Below, one piece after another: positions 45,457 through 54,600 of a stretch of 64,000 bases of DNA. Origin of the DNA: Niabella ginsenosidivorans (GTDB lineage: Bacteria; Bacteroidota; Bacteroidia; Chitinophagales; Chitinophagaceae). Made by a program: the position numbers and the translations under genes. The notes beneath the pieces are model-generated. The model was not told the DNA's origin. It saw only the letters and a list, made by a program, of their open reading frames with translations, and searched no databases. Within the stretch, counting starts at the first letter, position 1. Each line of letters begins with the position of its first letter. Location: assembly GCF_001654455.1 (NCBI RefSeq), contig NZ_CP015772.1, forward strand, positions 1,240,001 to 1,304,000, given 5' to 3'.

Positions 45457-46803
45457 TCATGGAGCTTTCGGGCCTTTGCTTACCTGCCTGCCTGCTTTGT
45501 AAACTGCTGCAATATTCCGGGTATTGCTGATAGCTGTTGCAGGGTTTCCGTTTATAATTAACAGATCGGCTTTTTTGCCCGGAGTGATGGTGCCAAACTG
45601 TGCATTGATCTTTAATGCGTGTGCCGCGTTCTTTGTGGCCGCGGTAATAGCCTGCAACGGTGTTAAGCCTGCCTGTACCATTAAGGCCAGCTCCATATGT
45701 TCTGAAAAGCCCTGCACGCGTATAGGTTGAGCGCCGCTGTCTGTGCCCATTGCAATAAGTACACCGGCATCCTGCAGCTTTTTTAAATTTTTAAGGGCTG
45801 TTTCAAAGCCGTGCCGGTTTCTTGCATACAATGGGCTATTTTTTGCAGCAGCGCTGTAGCCGGGGGCCGTGATCATTTCATAGACACCGGGCTCTAAAGC
45901 TGCTTTGAAAAAAGGATCATTGATCCACTCCGGCATACCGGCATAGGCAAAAGAGAAAAGGTCCAGGGCCAGGGTGGGGATATAGATTACCTTTTTTTCC
46001 TTCATTTGTTTTACCAGGTTGTCATCAATCACACTGTCGCGGATACTGTGCGCAAGCATATCCACCCCGTCTGCCACCAGCCTGCGCGCATCGGCAAGGT
46101 AATAGACGTGCGCAGCAACCCTTAGCCCGTGCTTATGGGCTTCCCGGATAACAGCCCGGTAAACGGCTGTATCCATTTTTCTGCTGTGCCCCGCAAAATC
46201 ATCTACCCATATCTTTACAACTGCCGGCCGCAACTGCGCGAGGCTGTCCATCTGGGCGGGTACCTGGTCTGCACGCTGCGGCTGGTAAAGATGCCCTGTG
46301 TTAAAACCGGGAGGCCCAAAGCCATATCCTGCCGAGAAAAGCCGGGCGCCGGGCAGCAGGTTATTTACAGAAGAGTCCCGCAGGCCGCTTTGAAAAAGCA
46401 TCGGCAGATCAGTGCCCATTACCAGGATATTGGTAATGCCATAGTCTGCATACTTTTTTAGCTGGGACAGGATATTGTTTCTGGTATAATTTTCCGGTTT
46501 ATTGGCGGTGCCTTTTAATGAGCCCACATGCACATGAGCGCTGGTCAGTGCCGGCATAACGGTTTTGCCGCTCATCGGTATCACCAGGGTATGCTGTGTA
46601 TCCAGTTTGCGGCCGATTTCAGCAATACTGTCTGCACGGATGCGCACATCCATATGCATTAGAGGCGCCCCGCCATTGCCGTCAATAAGTAATACATCCT
46701 GGAGCAGGATAGAAGATGTCTGTGTTTTTTCCTTCCGGAAATTACAGCTGGCCAGTAACAGCGCGCAACAGGCAAGGAACAGGAGTCGTTTTAAAAGCAA
46801 CAT
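45457..46803 (-). CDS. Lipoprotein amidohydrolase
   Basis: 448 residues with a lipoprotein signal (LLLASC, Cys20). Amidohydrolase-superfamily metal motifs: MPALTSAHVHVGSLKGTAN (HxH), VVKIWVDD, with a possible carboxylated lysine, LRVAAHVYY, MLAHSIRD and MGTDSGAQPI (Asp). Imidazolonepropionase/prolidase-like group; the substrate is unknown but periplasmic or outer-membrane peptides are plausible. ITPGKKADLLIINGNP near the end is the usual second composite domain. Downstream of, and in the same direction as, the TonB receptor, with a terminator between. Confidence 0.8.
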   Translation of the reverse strand: MLLLKRLLFLACCALLLASCNFRKEKTQTSSILLQDVLLIDGNGGAPLMHMDVRIRADSIAEIGRKLDTQHTLVIPMSGKTVMPALTSAHVHVGSLKGTANKPENYTRNNILSQLKKYADYGITNILVMGTDLPMLFQSGLRDSSVNNLLPGARLFSAGYGFGPPGFNTGHLYQPQRADQVPAQMDSLAQLRPAVVKIWVDDFAGHSRKMDTAVYRAVIREAHKHGLRVAAHVYYLADARRLVADGVDMLAHSIRDSVIDDNLVKQMKEKKVIYIPTLALDLFSFAYAGMPEWINDPFFKAALEPGVYEMITAPGYSAAAKNSPLYARNRHGFETALKNLKKLQDAGVLIAMGTDSGAQPIRVQGFSEHMELALMVQAGLTPLQAITAATKNAAHALKINAQFGTITPGKKADLLIINGNPATAISNTRNIAAVYKAGRQVSKGPKAP

Positions 46804-46864
46804 TGTCCGGAGGGTTTTGTAACTGCTAAGATCAGCAAAAAAAGCGGAAAGAAAAATAATAAAC

Positions 46865-46897
46865 GACAGCTCATCAGGAGGAACCGGATGAGCTGTC
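46865..46897 (-). terminator. Terminator of TonB receptor gene
   Basis: GACAGCTCATC and GATGAGCTGTC, 11-base perfect arms with an 11-base loop; on the minus strand they are followed by a T-rich tail (TTTATTATTTTT). A smaller hairpin, ACCGCC-TTAT-GGCGGT, precedes it on that strand. Confidence 0.8.
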
Positions 46898-46952
46898 TGA
46901 AAGAGACCGCCTTATGGCGGTTGGAGGTTATGCTTCAATATCGGTTGCTCCC

Positions 46953-49355
46953 CTAAAAATGATAGCTAAAACTGATCCGTAAATTGCGGGGTGGCTCCGT
47001 TTGATAATAATAAGCCGGCGTCATAATTGAATTATCTGTTAATGAAGCGGGGAGCGGGTAATAGGAACCGCTGTACAAATACCTGTTCAGTATATTAAAC
47101 ACGTTCAGCGTGATCCTGTATCTGTTTTTTGCATAGAACAGACCTCCATCCAGCTTGAAATAATCCGGCAGCTTGCCATTGGCACCAAACCAGTCTGTAT
47201 GACGTTCCTTCAGCCAGGTAAAGCCCCCCGATATTCCCAGCCCCTGTAAGGCGCCTTTCTGTAATTCGTAGGAGAGCCAGGCATTGGTCGTATGTTTTGC
47301 ATAACCGGGAACAATTTCCCCTACGGTATAAATGTCTTCCGCTCCCGGAGCCACTTTGGTAACCCTGCCATCAGTAAGTGCATAGTTAGCCATAACCGTA
47401 AAGCCAGGCAGCACAGTTCCCCTTACATCAAACTCAATGCCTTTAGCCACTTTTTCACCCAATACAATGCTGGTAGCAGGGTTGGATTGTGAATGCGGAT
47501 CGGTAGTCAGCTCGTTTTGTTTCAGGATGCGGTAAACTGACAGGGTCGTATACCATTTGTCGTGAAACCAGTTTTTCTTGATGCCCAGTTCCATATTGTT
47601 TCCTGTAATCGGTTTTATTGCACCTCCGTTAGTCAATACCCCTGTTTGCGGTATGAAAGCCTGGTCATAGAGCGCATAAACCGAAGCTGTTTTGCCGATA
47701 GAATAACTTAATCCCACCCGGGGGGTAAAATGTTTTGCAGTAGAGTAAGGTACATCTACCCCATAAACCTGGCTCACATCCGTGTAACGGCCGGCCAGCG
47801 TTAATCTTAGTTTTTCTTTAAAGAAGGCGATTTCATCCTGAACATATATGCTGGAATACCGCTGCTTTTGTATGCCCCAGGCTGCTATGGCCCTTTCTTC
47901 AATAGGCTTGCTGCGGTCAAATTCCGGATAACCGTTCACCGGTACTCCGTAAGTAGGGTGGGTGGGGTCAAAGAGCGCGCCCAGGGTGTCCAGGTTATGC
48001 GATTGCCCCCAATCCGCATAATAACTCTTACTGGCGGCATCAATCCCCGCCAGCAGCCGGTGCCTGGCGTTGCCGGTATAAAACTCTCCGTTCAAAAATA
48101 CCTGCCCCAATGCCATCGTGCTCTTGGCGTCCCAGATGCCGATGTTCCGGATCACACTTCCTGTAACAGAGTCCATATAGGAAGGCCATGAGCTCATACC
48201 TGTCTGTTGATAGTTAAAATAAGCTCCCTGGGCCGTAATTTTCCAGTTACGATCGAACGAATGCTCTAATGTCACATACCCGCTATGGTCGTTGATTGTG
48301 GTAGGCGGTAACCCGGGATTGGTAAATGTGAGATTCCGGGGATATGTGCCATATCCGTATTTGGAAAAGATATAATAGGAGCCCAATTCCGTCATCCTGG
48401 CAAACTGACCGTTATATTCCAGGGTCAGTTTTGTATGGTCATCTACCTGGTAAGAGATCACCGGGGCGATCACATAGCGGTTATTGTACTCATAATCGCG
48501 GTGTGAACCCCTGTTTTGCGCGGCAATATTGAAGCGATATAATAATTTCCGGTTCTTACTGAGCGCACCGTCAAGATCCAGGCTTCCCCTGTACAGATCA
48601 AAGCTGCCGAGTGTCAGGTTCACTTCACCTTTGGTAATGCCTGTAGGCTTTTTGGTTACCACATTATACAAGCCGCTTGGGTCGCCATTGGCCAGCATAA
48701 AGCCGGCAGGCCCTTTTACAAATTCGATCCTGTCTACAAAGCTCATATCTTCCGTAAGCGGTCCCCAATAGGAAGCCACAACGTTGAACCCGTTGCGGAA
48801 GGCCTGAATCTGGGATCCTCTTGCTGTAATGTTCGTATAAAGGTCGCCCCAATGCTCCAGGCGGGTAGCGCCGCTTACATTGCGTATTACCCCATCGCTC
48901 ATGCTGATGACCTGCTGTGCGGCGAGCGCGCTTTGATCCACTACCTGTATATTTTGGGGCGTTTCCAGCAATGGGGTTTTTAAACGAAGGCTAACAGAAG
49001 CATGCTCCGTATTTCTATGTGAGCTGACCAATACTTCATCCAGTTGCTGTGCGGTTTCATTAATAACGAAATCGGCAATTACCGTATCACCGGCCTGAAG
49101 ATTGACCTCCCGCTGCTGCACCCTGGTTCCTATAGCTGAAACGGACAAAGTCCAGAAGCCCGGTTGTACGGCTCTTATTTCATAAAGACCTTTTTCGTTG
49201 CTGATAACGGTATGCCGGGTACCTTCAAGCGTTATCGTTATGGCCGGGGCAGGTTGGCCGTCTGCTGTTGTAATTGTCCCCCTGATATGGCCTGTTTGGG
49301 CAAAAAGAATGACCGGAATAATAAATACGGATAACAGAAATGTCAGTTGTTTCAT
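46953..49355 (-). CDS. TonB-dependent siderophore receptor
   Basis: Outer-membrane siderophore uptake channel of 800 residues. Signal peptide (residues 1-20, ends LFAQ), a carboxypeptidase-like regulatory domain (GTITTADGQPAPAITITLEG), plug (TPQNIQVVDQSALAAQQVIS, GPAGFMLANGDPSGLYNVVT) and a barrel ending NLRISFSYHF, with the conserved final aromatic. The plug sequence resembles ferrichrome/ferrioxamine-type receptors (FhuA/FpvA class); the exact ligand is unknown. ATG 49355 is chosen because it begins the signal peptide; a longer start at 49409 is not needed. A -7 element lies at 49386. Likely functionally tied to the siderophore-interacting protein. Confidence 0.93.
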   Translation of the reverse strand: MKQLTFLLSVFIIPVILFAQTGHIRGTITTADGQPAPAITITLEGTRHTVISNEKGLYEIRAVQPGFWTLSVSAIGTRVQQREVNLQAGDTVIADFVINETAQQLDEVLVSSHRNTEHASVSLRLKTPLLETPQNIQVVDQSALAAQQVISMSDGVIRNVSGATRLEHWGDLYTNITARGSQIQAFRNGFNVVASYWGPLTEDMSFVDRIEFVKGPAGFMLANGDPSGLYNVVTKKPTGITKGEVNLTLGSFDLYRGSLDLDGALSKNRKLLYRFNIAAQNRGSHRDYEYNNRYVIAPVISYQVDDHTKLTLEYNGQFARMTELGSYYIFSKYGYGTYPRNLTFTNPGLPPTTINDHSGYVTLEHSFDRNWKITAQGAYFNYQQTGMSSWPSYMDSVTGSVIRNIGIWDAKSTMALGQVFLNGEFYTGNARHRLLAGIDAASKSYYADWGQSHNLDTLGALFDPTHPTYGVPVNGYPEFDRSKPIEERAIAAWGIQKQRYSSIYVQDEIAFFKEKLRLTLAGRYTDVSQVYGVDVPYSTAKHFTPRVGLSYSIGKTASVYALYDQAFIPQTGVLTNGGAIKPITGNNMELGIKKNWFHDKWYTTLSVYRILKQNELTTDPHSQSNPATSIVLGEKVAKGIEFDVRGTVLPGFTVMANYALTDGRVTKVAPGAEDIYTVGEIVPGYAKHTTNAWLSYELQKGALQGLGISGGFTWLKERHTDWFGANGKLPDYFKLDGGLFYAKNRYRITLNVFNILNRYLYSGSYYPLPASLTDNSIMTPAYYYQTEPPRNLRISFSYHF

Positions 49356-49385
49356 TTTTACAATGCTGCTTTTTTTTAATCGGCG

Positions 49386-49393
49386 CAAAACTA
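49386..49393 (-). promoter_or_regulatory. -7 element of the TonB receptor promoter
   Basis: TAGTTTTG followed by C on the minus strand, about 30 bases before the receptor ATG. The -33 motif is not clear (TTTG occurs 24 bases upstream). No obvious iron-regulator dyad was found. Confidence 0.5.
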
Positions 49394-49409
49394 ATCCTGT
49401 TATTGTCAT

Positions 49410-49733
49410 TACATTTACGCAAAGCGGAAAAAATGAACCCCGGCATTTTATTACAATCCTGTTGCTGAAATCCGGTATGCAACTGCGGCCTGTAGGCTGG
49501 TTTCAAAGCGATGAGCAGGAGCATTCAGGGGTAATCTTACCACTGTAATTGAGAATCGGGCCTTTTTTAATTTAGCAGGGGATTAGTGATTGTTGTAAAC
49601 AGCTTTTTGATGAGGAATAGCAAAGATCATAAAATATACGCGGGCTATATTGCGTAGGTTTATAGGAGCAGGTGCCTTTTAAGGAATAGGAACTGTACAG
49701 AAATGAGCAACCTGCCAGTTAAAGATCACTAAA
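49410..49733. other. Intergenic stretch before methyltransferase relic
   Basis: No gene supported. Overlapping 60-110 codon frames are chance antisense readings. Possibly includes a scrambled 5' part of the methyltransferase relic (around 49670 reads QVPF, where the family has EVPxxS), but this is too short to rely on. Confidence 0.35.
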
Positions 49734-49862
49734 ACCGCAGGTATTATTGATATTGGTAGTGGTGATAGTAAACCGGTTGACTTTTTGCTGGAAGAAGGAT
49801 AGGAAAAGATTACAGTTCTGGATATTTCTGAAAAAACGCCTGGAGAAGCCAGGCCATCTACA
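49734..49862 (+). pseudogene. Class I SAM methyltransferase relic
   Basis: Plus-strand frame reads TAGIIDIGSGDSKPVDFLLE, EG, stop at 49800, then EKITVLDISEKTPGEARP. This is the SAM-binding part of a common Bacteroidota methyltransferase (IIDIGGGDSxLVDFLLEEGYxxITVLDIS). One codon, usually Tyr, has become TAG. Neither end of the gene survives, and a dispersed repeat begins exactly where the reading frame fades. Confidence 0.8.
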
Positions 49863-50023
49863 TAAGGAACGTCATTCCGGCCGGATGGAGCGGAATGGGC
49901 GGAGGCATCTCTCTGGTAATACAGAGATCCCCCGGCTTTTCCCGCAATAACGGAATGCGCCGGGGATGACGATTGAAAAAATTGTCCTCCCAATAAGCTT
50001 AAATGCAACGCTTTTATAGTTGC
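49852..50023. repeat. Dispersed repeat, copy B
   Basis: Contains GTCATTCCGGCCGGATGGAG at 49871, a GAGGCATCTCTCTGGTAATA segment, CGGGGATGACGATTG and an AT-rich tail GCTTAAATGCAACGCTTTTA. The tail is virtually identical to copy C. Ends lie directly against the methyltransferase relic. Confidence 0.8.
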
Positions 50024-50146
50024 CTCAGCCTGACATACCCTCACCTGGTGCCATTTAAAAGTCTAAACGGTATTAAACGGCAGCAGGACTGATAAGGAAA
50101 AAGGCTGCTGTTGATGTGTTGGATGCCTGTAGTGGTATATTTTATT

Positions 50147-51244
50147 TCAGAACAATCTCAACTGCCCATCCGGATTATCTTTTTTTCGTTGATCGGCTAT
50201 TTCAAAATTGGAGATGCCAACGCCTAAGAGGCGCACTCTTTTTTCTTCAACAGGCGCTTTGTCCAGTATGATCTTTACAATAGGGAAAATGGTTTCTTTA
50301 CTATTCATTAGTTCAGCAGATGAATGGCTGCGCGTTATAATAGTAAAATCATGAAACTTGAATTTCAGGGTTACTGTTCTGCCCTTCAGGCCGGAACGCA
50401 GCAGCCGTTGAGCCAGCTTTTCTGTTAGCAGCTCCAGCTCAGGAAGCATAGCTGCTTTCGTAGTCAGATCCTCCTGATAAGTATCTTCCACGCTTACTGA
50501 TTTGGTTTCGCGGTAAGGTTGCACAGCGCGGTTGTCAATGCCTCTTACGATCTGGTAATAGAATTTTCCCGGCTTCCCGAAATGTTGGATCAGGTCTGTT
50601 TCAGACAGTTTTTTTAAATCGCTGCCGGTGTGCAGTCCCATTGCGTTCATCTTTGCTGCTGTTACTTTGCCAACGCCATGAAATTTTTCCACGGCCAGCT
50701 GCTCCATAAAAGCTTCAATTTTCGATGGGCCTATGAAGGTGAGGCCATCCGGTTTGTTGATATCCGACGCAATCTTTGCAACGGATTTGTTAACGGAAAT
50801 GCCCGCCGATGCAGTAAGCCGCAGCTCTTCTTTAATGGCTGCTTTGATCAGCCGGGCTATTGCAATTGCAGAGCTGATGCCCTGTTTGTCATGCGTTACA
50901 TCCAGGTAGGCTTCGTCCAAGGAAAGCGGTTCTATAATATCTGTGTACCGGTGAAAGATCTCGTGTATCTGTTGGGATACGGCTTTATAGGTATCAAAAC
51001 GTGGATAAACAAAAATGGCGCCGGGGCAGAGCCGCTGTGCGGTTTTAGACGGCATTGCAGCGTGTACCCCATACCTTCTGGCTTCATAGCTGGCCGTAGC
51101 TACCACACCGCCGCGCCCTTCAGGTGAGCCGCCCACAATAAGCGGTTTTCCGCGGTATTCCGGAAAATCGCGCTGTTCTACGGATGCATAAAAGGCATCC
51201 ATATCTATGTGAATGATCTTACGATGTGTTGCTTCCACAGCCAT
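50147..51244 (-). CDS. dinB: DNA polymerase IV
   Basis: Y-family translesion polymerase, 365 residues. Catalytic acidic motifs: HIDMDAFYASVEQRD and EPLSLDEAYLDVT; TASAGISVNKSVAKIASDIN; the little-finger region with SVSVEDTYQEDL; and a clamp-binding C-terminus QLRLF. Bypasses damaged bases, induced by stress. ATG 51244 is first in frame. The downstream neighbour toward 51696 is a broken pyrimidine-dimer glycosylase, so both genes may once have belonged to a DNA-damage group. Confidence 0.95.
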   Translation of the reverse strand: MAVEATHRKIIHIDMDAFYASVEQRDFPEYRGKPLIVGGSPEGRGGVVATASYEARRYGVHAAMPSKTAQRLCPGAIFVYPRFDTYKAVSQQIHEIFHRYTDIIEPLSLDEAYLDVTHDKQGISSAIAIARLIKAAIKEELRLTASAGISVNKSVAKIASDINKPDGLTFIGPSKIEAFMEQLAVEKFHGVGKVTAAKMNAMGLHTGSDLKKLSETDLIQHFGKPGKFYYQIVRGIDNRAVQPYRETKSVSVEDTYQEDLTTKAAMLPELELLTEKLAQRLLRSGLKGRTVTLKFKFHDFTIITRSHSSAELMNSKETIFPIVKIILDKAPVEEKRVRLLGVGISNFEIADQRKKDNPDGQLRLF

Positions 51245-51320
51245 TCATTTTATTTCCGGCATACCTGCTGTCGTCTGTTATGAGGCAATACACAGATGCC
51301 TGCGGGCTCAAAAATAAACT

Positions 51321-51696
51321 TCAATCGGGATATTTTATAATTTCCCATGATGCTACCGGGCCTTCTTTTATCTTAAACAGCGCAACGGGCTCAATGCTGT
51401 TTAGCTGACGCAACTGTTGAAACCGGCCGGGATCTCTTGTCTCCAGCTTTTTCAGCAAATGTTTCATTTCATATGCAAGCTGCCCGTTGGTCACCGTTAT
51501 TTTTACCGGCCGGAAGTTAAAATCAATTTTCTCTTTGTCAAAACGGTAATTCCTGGCCAGGGCGGATCCATTGCGGATGATTTTTATACCCTTTTGTTTT
51601 TCCTTCCGGTACATGCTTTGCCAGCAACGCTTCCCGCCATGCTGCCAGAAGCACCTTGGTATCTAAGTATTTCGGATGTATAGACCAGAGTCTCAT
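51321..51696 (-). pseudogene. Pyrimidine-dimer DNA glycosylase-like gene, frameshifted and partly deleted
   Basis: From ATG 51696 the minus strand reads MRLWSIHPKYLDTKVLLAAW, REALLAKHVPEGKTKGYKNH, PQWIRP, then stops. The next frame continues ARNYRFDKEKIDFNFRPVKI and NGQLAYEMKHLLKKLE to 51321. The opening MRLWSIHPKYLD and the KTKGYKNHPQ signature match T4 endonuclease V-type glycosylases (PF03013); about 30 residues between them and the C-terminal part are missing and the frame has slipped. Either a pseudogene or an assembly error; the loss of residues suggests the former. Confidence 0.75.
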
Positions 51697-52207
51697 CGTT
51701 GATTGTGGAATTTTGTCAATTTGCTGTGCGAAGCTAAGAGGCTTCGCGCTAATATTATCGCTTTCAGCGATTTTACAAATAGTAACAGTATATGTTCTGT
51801 TTCAAAATTAAAATTATCTGTATGCCCTGCCGTCTTTCATCTGATCAAACAGAGAACAAAAACAGGATCTGTTGGTGCACTAATAATTGATAATATAGTA
51901 TATATTATCTTGTGCTTTGCTTTGAAGCCTGTAATGACTGGTAAAAGTTTAGTTGCCGCAGCACAACACCGGCAAAGTATGGAAGTTGTATAAGGGAGGC
52001 AATTCCTTTTTTGAATTGATAGTGTTGTTGGAAATAACTTCATTGGAACAAAGGAAGTAATCCTGATGCAAATTCAGCAGACGATGTTCTGCCACTGTTC
52101 TCCACCAATAGCCGGTATATAGTATGGGCCCGGGTATTTTGTGTTTTAATTGGAGGCTTATAATTGCCGGTGAAAATTTGCTGGTACGGAAAGAGCCGGT
52201 AACAGAA
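51697..52207. other. Gene-free stretch
   Basis: Two small hairpins are visible: GCGAAGC-TAAGAG-GCTTCGC (51727-51746) and ATCGCT-TTC-AGCGAT (51758-51772). A plus-strand frame to 51993 contains SVGALIIDNIVYIILCF, faintly like the first helix of RDD-type membrane proteins, but has no start, promoter or continuity, so I do not call it. Confidence 0.4.
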
Positions 52208-53455
52208 CTATTGATCTGCTTTAAGAAGCCTGCGTTTTAGCGCTTCTGCGGGCCAGTAGTGCCCATTCAGTACTGCCGCAAAAATATCCCGGGAGTTATG
52301 AATGTTTTTGAGCGGATCTGCATTAAGCAGCACCAGATCTGCGATTTTTCCTTCTTCAACGGTGCCCAGAGAATCAGTCATATAAAGGCATTCAGCAGCA
52401 TTGACCGTTGCTGCTTGAAGTGCTTCCAGTGGCGTAAGCCCTGCCTGTGTAAAAAGCACCAATTCGTCGTGCAGGTCATAGCCCGGCCGGATGCCCGCAT
52501 CCTTACCGGCAAAATCGGAGCCGGTTAGCAGTTTTACCTTTGCCTGGTGCAGCTGTGTTATTAAAGGCAATAAGCGGGGGGCAAGCATTTTTTCATAACC
52601 CGTACCATGCACTCTATATAAAGAGATCAGAGTTGGATCATAAAATATTTTATGAGCTGCGATCGATGCAGCCAGTTTTTTTCCATATGTACCATACAGC
52701 TTTTTCAATGCTGATATGGTTTGCCGGGTACGAACGGTATCCTGTTCTTCATATATGACACTGCCCAAGAGCGATTCTGTATGTTCTATACTTCTTACAC
52801 CTGCACGGACAGCATCTTCGGGACTAACGGCTTTAGGGAGGTGCACCACCACTGGAATATGCTGTCTTCGTGCCTCGTCACTCACGGCAAAAAAAATAGC
52901 ACGGGAAAGCCGGCTGTGCACTTTAATAAAATCAACGCCTGCTGTTTTTAGAGAATCGACCAATTGGCGGGCGGCATTTTCACTGGCCGGGATCCTTGTA
53001 AAGGATGCCCGGAGCGGGCTCATTTTTTTGGGGCCGTCAATAAAAGGGCCTGCCCGTTTGATGCGTGGGCCCGCAAGTTTCCCGGCTGCTATTTCATCCC
53101 GCCACTCATCAATCTGCGTAAGATTACCGCCCATGTCCCGCACACCGGTGATGCCGTTTGCAGCAAGCATTGCCAGAGCGTCTTTGCCATAATAGGAGAG
53201 GTGCACATGCATATCCCACAGCCCGGGGATCAAATATTTATTCCGTGCTTCTATGATCGTGGCGCTATAAGGGATCTCTATGTTGTTACCCATATGCTCA
53301 ATGCGGTTGCCACGGATGCTGACAGACACATTTTTTATAAGGCCTCCTTTTTTTACATCAACCACCGTAATGTGTTTGAGCACCAATACGGGTTCCTGGG
53401 CTTTTGCCAGGAATGGAAAAAATAAAAAAAGAAGTATGCCTGATCTGCTGCGCAC
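52208..53455 (-). CDS. Exported amidohydrolase
   Basis: 415 residues with a cleavable signal peptide (residues 1-19, ends AKAQ). Amidohydrolase/imidazolonepropionase-like barrel: GLWDMHVHLSYYGKDALAML (HxH), VDFIKVHSRLS with a candidate carboxylated lysine, VVVHLPKAVS, IEHTESLLG and LLTGSDFAGKDAGI. EEGKIADLVLLNADPLKNI is the second composite domain. Substrate unknown; possibly a periplasmic peptidase. Related to the lipoprotein paralogue at 45457 but not adjacent. The DUF6090-like gene stops 8 bases before it begins, so they form an operon. Confidence 0.82.
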   Translation of the reverse strand: MRSRSGILLFLFFPFLAKAQEPVLVLKHITVVDVKKGGLIKNVSVSIRGNRIEHMGNNIEIPYSATIIEARNKYLIPGLWDMHVHLSYYGKDALAMLAANGITGVRDMGGNLTQIDEWRDEIAAGKLAGPRIKRAGPFIDGPKKMSPLRASFTRIPASENAARQLVDSLKTAGVDFIKVHSRLSRAIFFAVSDEARRQHIPVVVHLPKAVSPEDAVRAGVRSIEHTESLLGSVIYEEQDTVRTRQTISALKKLYGTYGKKLAASIAAHKIFYDPTLISLYRVHGTGYEKMLAPRLLPLITQLHQAKVKLLTGSDFAGKDAGIRPGYDLHDELVLFTQAGLTPLEALQAATVNAAECLYMTDSLGTVEEGKIADLVLLNADPLKNIHNSRDIFAAVLNGHYWPAEALKRRLLKADQ

Positions 53456-53463
53456 AGTATTGA

Positions 53464-54189
53464 TTATTCCGGGTGCTGATCGATCTGTTCCAAAACCTTA
53501 TCCATGGTGCCGGAAGCAGCGGCCGCCCTTTTCATAATATCATCCAGGTCGCCATAGAAAGACAGCAGGTTCTTTGTATGGATATTGGTAAAGAATGCCT
53601 TATCCAAAACCACTTCATTTTGCGCATTCCTGTTAAAATTACTGATCAGGTAGTCCCGCACCCGGGTATTCATAAAATCATTGAAAAAACCGATCTGCTG
53701 CATCAGATCCGGAATCTTTGTCTGGTATAGATCAATGATATTGCCCTGTAAGGTTTCGTTTTTAATTACGTTCAGCTTCCCTGTTGATTTTAAGGATTCA
53801 TATCGGTTACTGTTCGGGAAAAAATAAACATTATGAAATAATTTGTAACCGTAAAAACGGGTGCTGTCATTTGATGCCGTTATTTCTTTTTCCGGCTTTA
53901 AAAAATACCGGGCTGCCTGCTTCATGGAGCGCCATTTTTCTGAAGCGGCCTGCAGTTCTTTCAGATCGGTTTGCAGGTCTGTTCTTAATCCGCTCAGGAA
54001 TTTTTTTTCCAGGTGATGGTCTTCTGTTTTTTCCCGCCATCGTTCCAGGAAGAGGGATAGGGAAATGGCAAAAACGATAATAGCGATCTCGATGGCTATT
54101 TCCGTTAGTTTGTGCTTGATATTTAAAGTTTTATTCTTCATAATTGAGAAAACATTGCGGGAATGTTTTAAAACTTCCAGTGAGCTCAT
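53464..54189 (-). CDS. DUF6090-like membrane protein
   Basis: Single N-terminal transmembrane helix (IAIEIAIIVFAISLSLFLERW) preceded by basic residues, followed by a long helical cytoplasmic or periplasmic domain (KKFLSGLRTDLQTDLKELQA and others). This helix-plus-long-tail layout is typical of DUF6090 proteins, which are common and uncharacterised in Bacteroidota. ATG 54189 and ATG 54141 both fit; the second starts nearer the helix. Upstream of the amidohydrolase gene with 8 bases between them, hence probably coexpressed. Confidence 0.65.
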   Translation of the reverse strand: MSSLEVLKHSRNVFSIMKNKTLNIKHKLTEIAIEIAIIVFAISLSLFLERWREKTEDHHLEKKFLSGLRTDLQTDLKELQAASEKWRSMKQAARYFLKPEKEITASNDSTRFYGYKLFHNVYFFPNSNRYESLKSTGKLNVIKNETLQGNIIDLYQTKIPDLMQQIGFFNDFMNTRVRDYLISNFNRNAQNEVVLDKAFFTNIHTKNLLSFYGDLDDIMKRAAAASGTMDKVLEQIDQHPE

Positions 54190-54346
54190 GGTATTTTATT
54201 TATGACCCGGGACAAGCTGAATGATTCCGGTTTATATCAGGATTCTTTTGGTTTCTGAATGGTAGCTGTTTGCTGCAACGCCTGCAATTGCTTTTCCCCG
54301 GAATTGAAGATACGAAAAGATTGTATTTGACAGCCGCGCTTTTTAT

Positions 54347-54600
54347 TTATACAGGTGCATACTCCTTGCCGCTGGCCACAGTTTCCGGAACGGATAGCTG
54401 TAAAATACGTTCTGCTATGATAGGGAAATGCCTGTTTGTAACGCCTGGCACTTGCGGGTCAATATTCAGCCTGTAAACCAGGGTTGCTTTTTTGCAGCTA
54501 TTGGTATTGCCAAACAGCAGTGGAAAACCTGAGCTCTGTTGTTTGGGGCTTATAGGGGCTGACCAAAAAGTAATGTCAGACTGCCAATGGCAGGTGTTGT
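54347..54600 (-). other. Possible gene relic beside repeat C
   Basis: On the minus strand a reading frame runs out of repeat C into SDITFWSAPISPKQQSSGFP, then CKKATLVYRLNIDPQVPGVT, RHFPIIAERILQLSVPE and a stop after KEYAPV. Its composition is protein-like. I do not recognise a family and it has no start, so it is either a decayed gene cut by the repeat or chance. Confidence 0.3.

Noticed and set aside
51703-51993. Frame with a single membrane-like segment (SVGALIIDNIVYIILCF)
   Set aside because: No start, no promoter, no conserved partner; similarity to RDD proteins is too weak.
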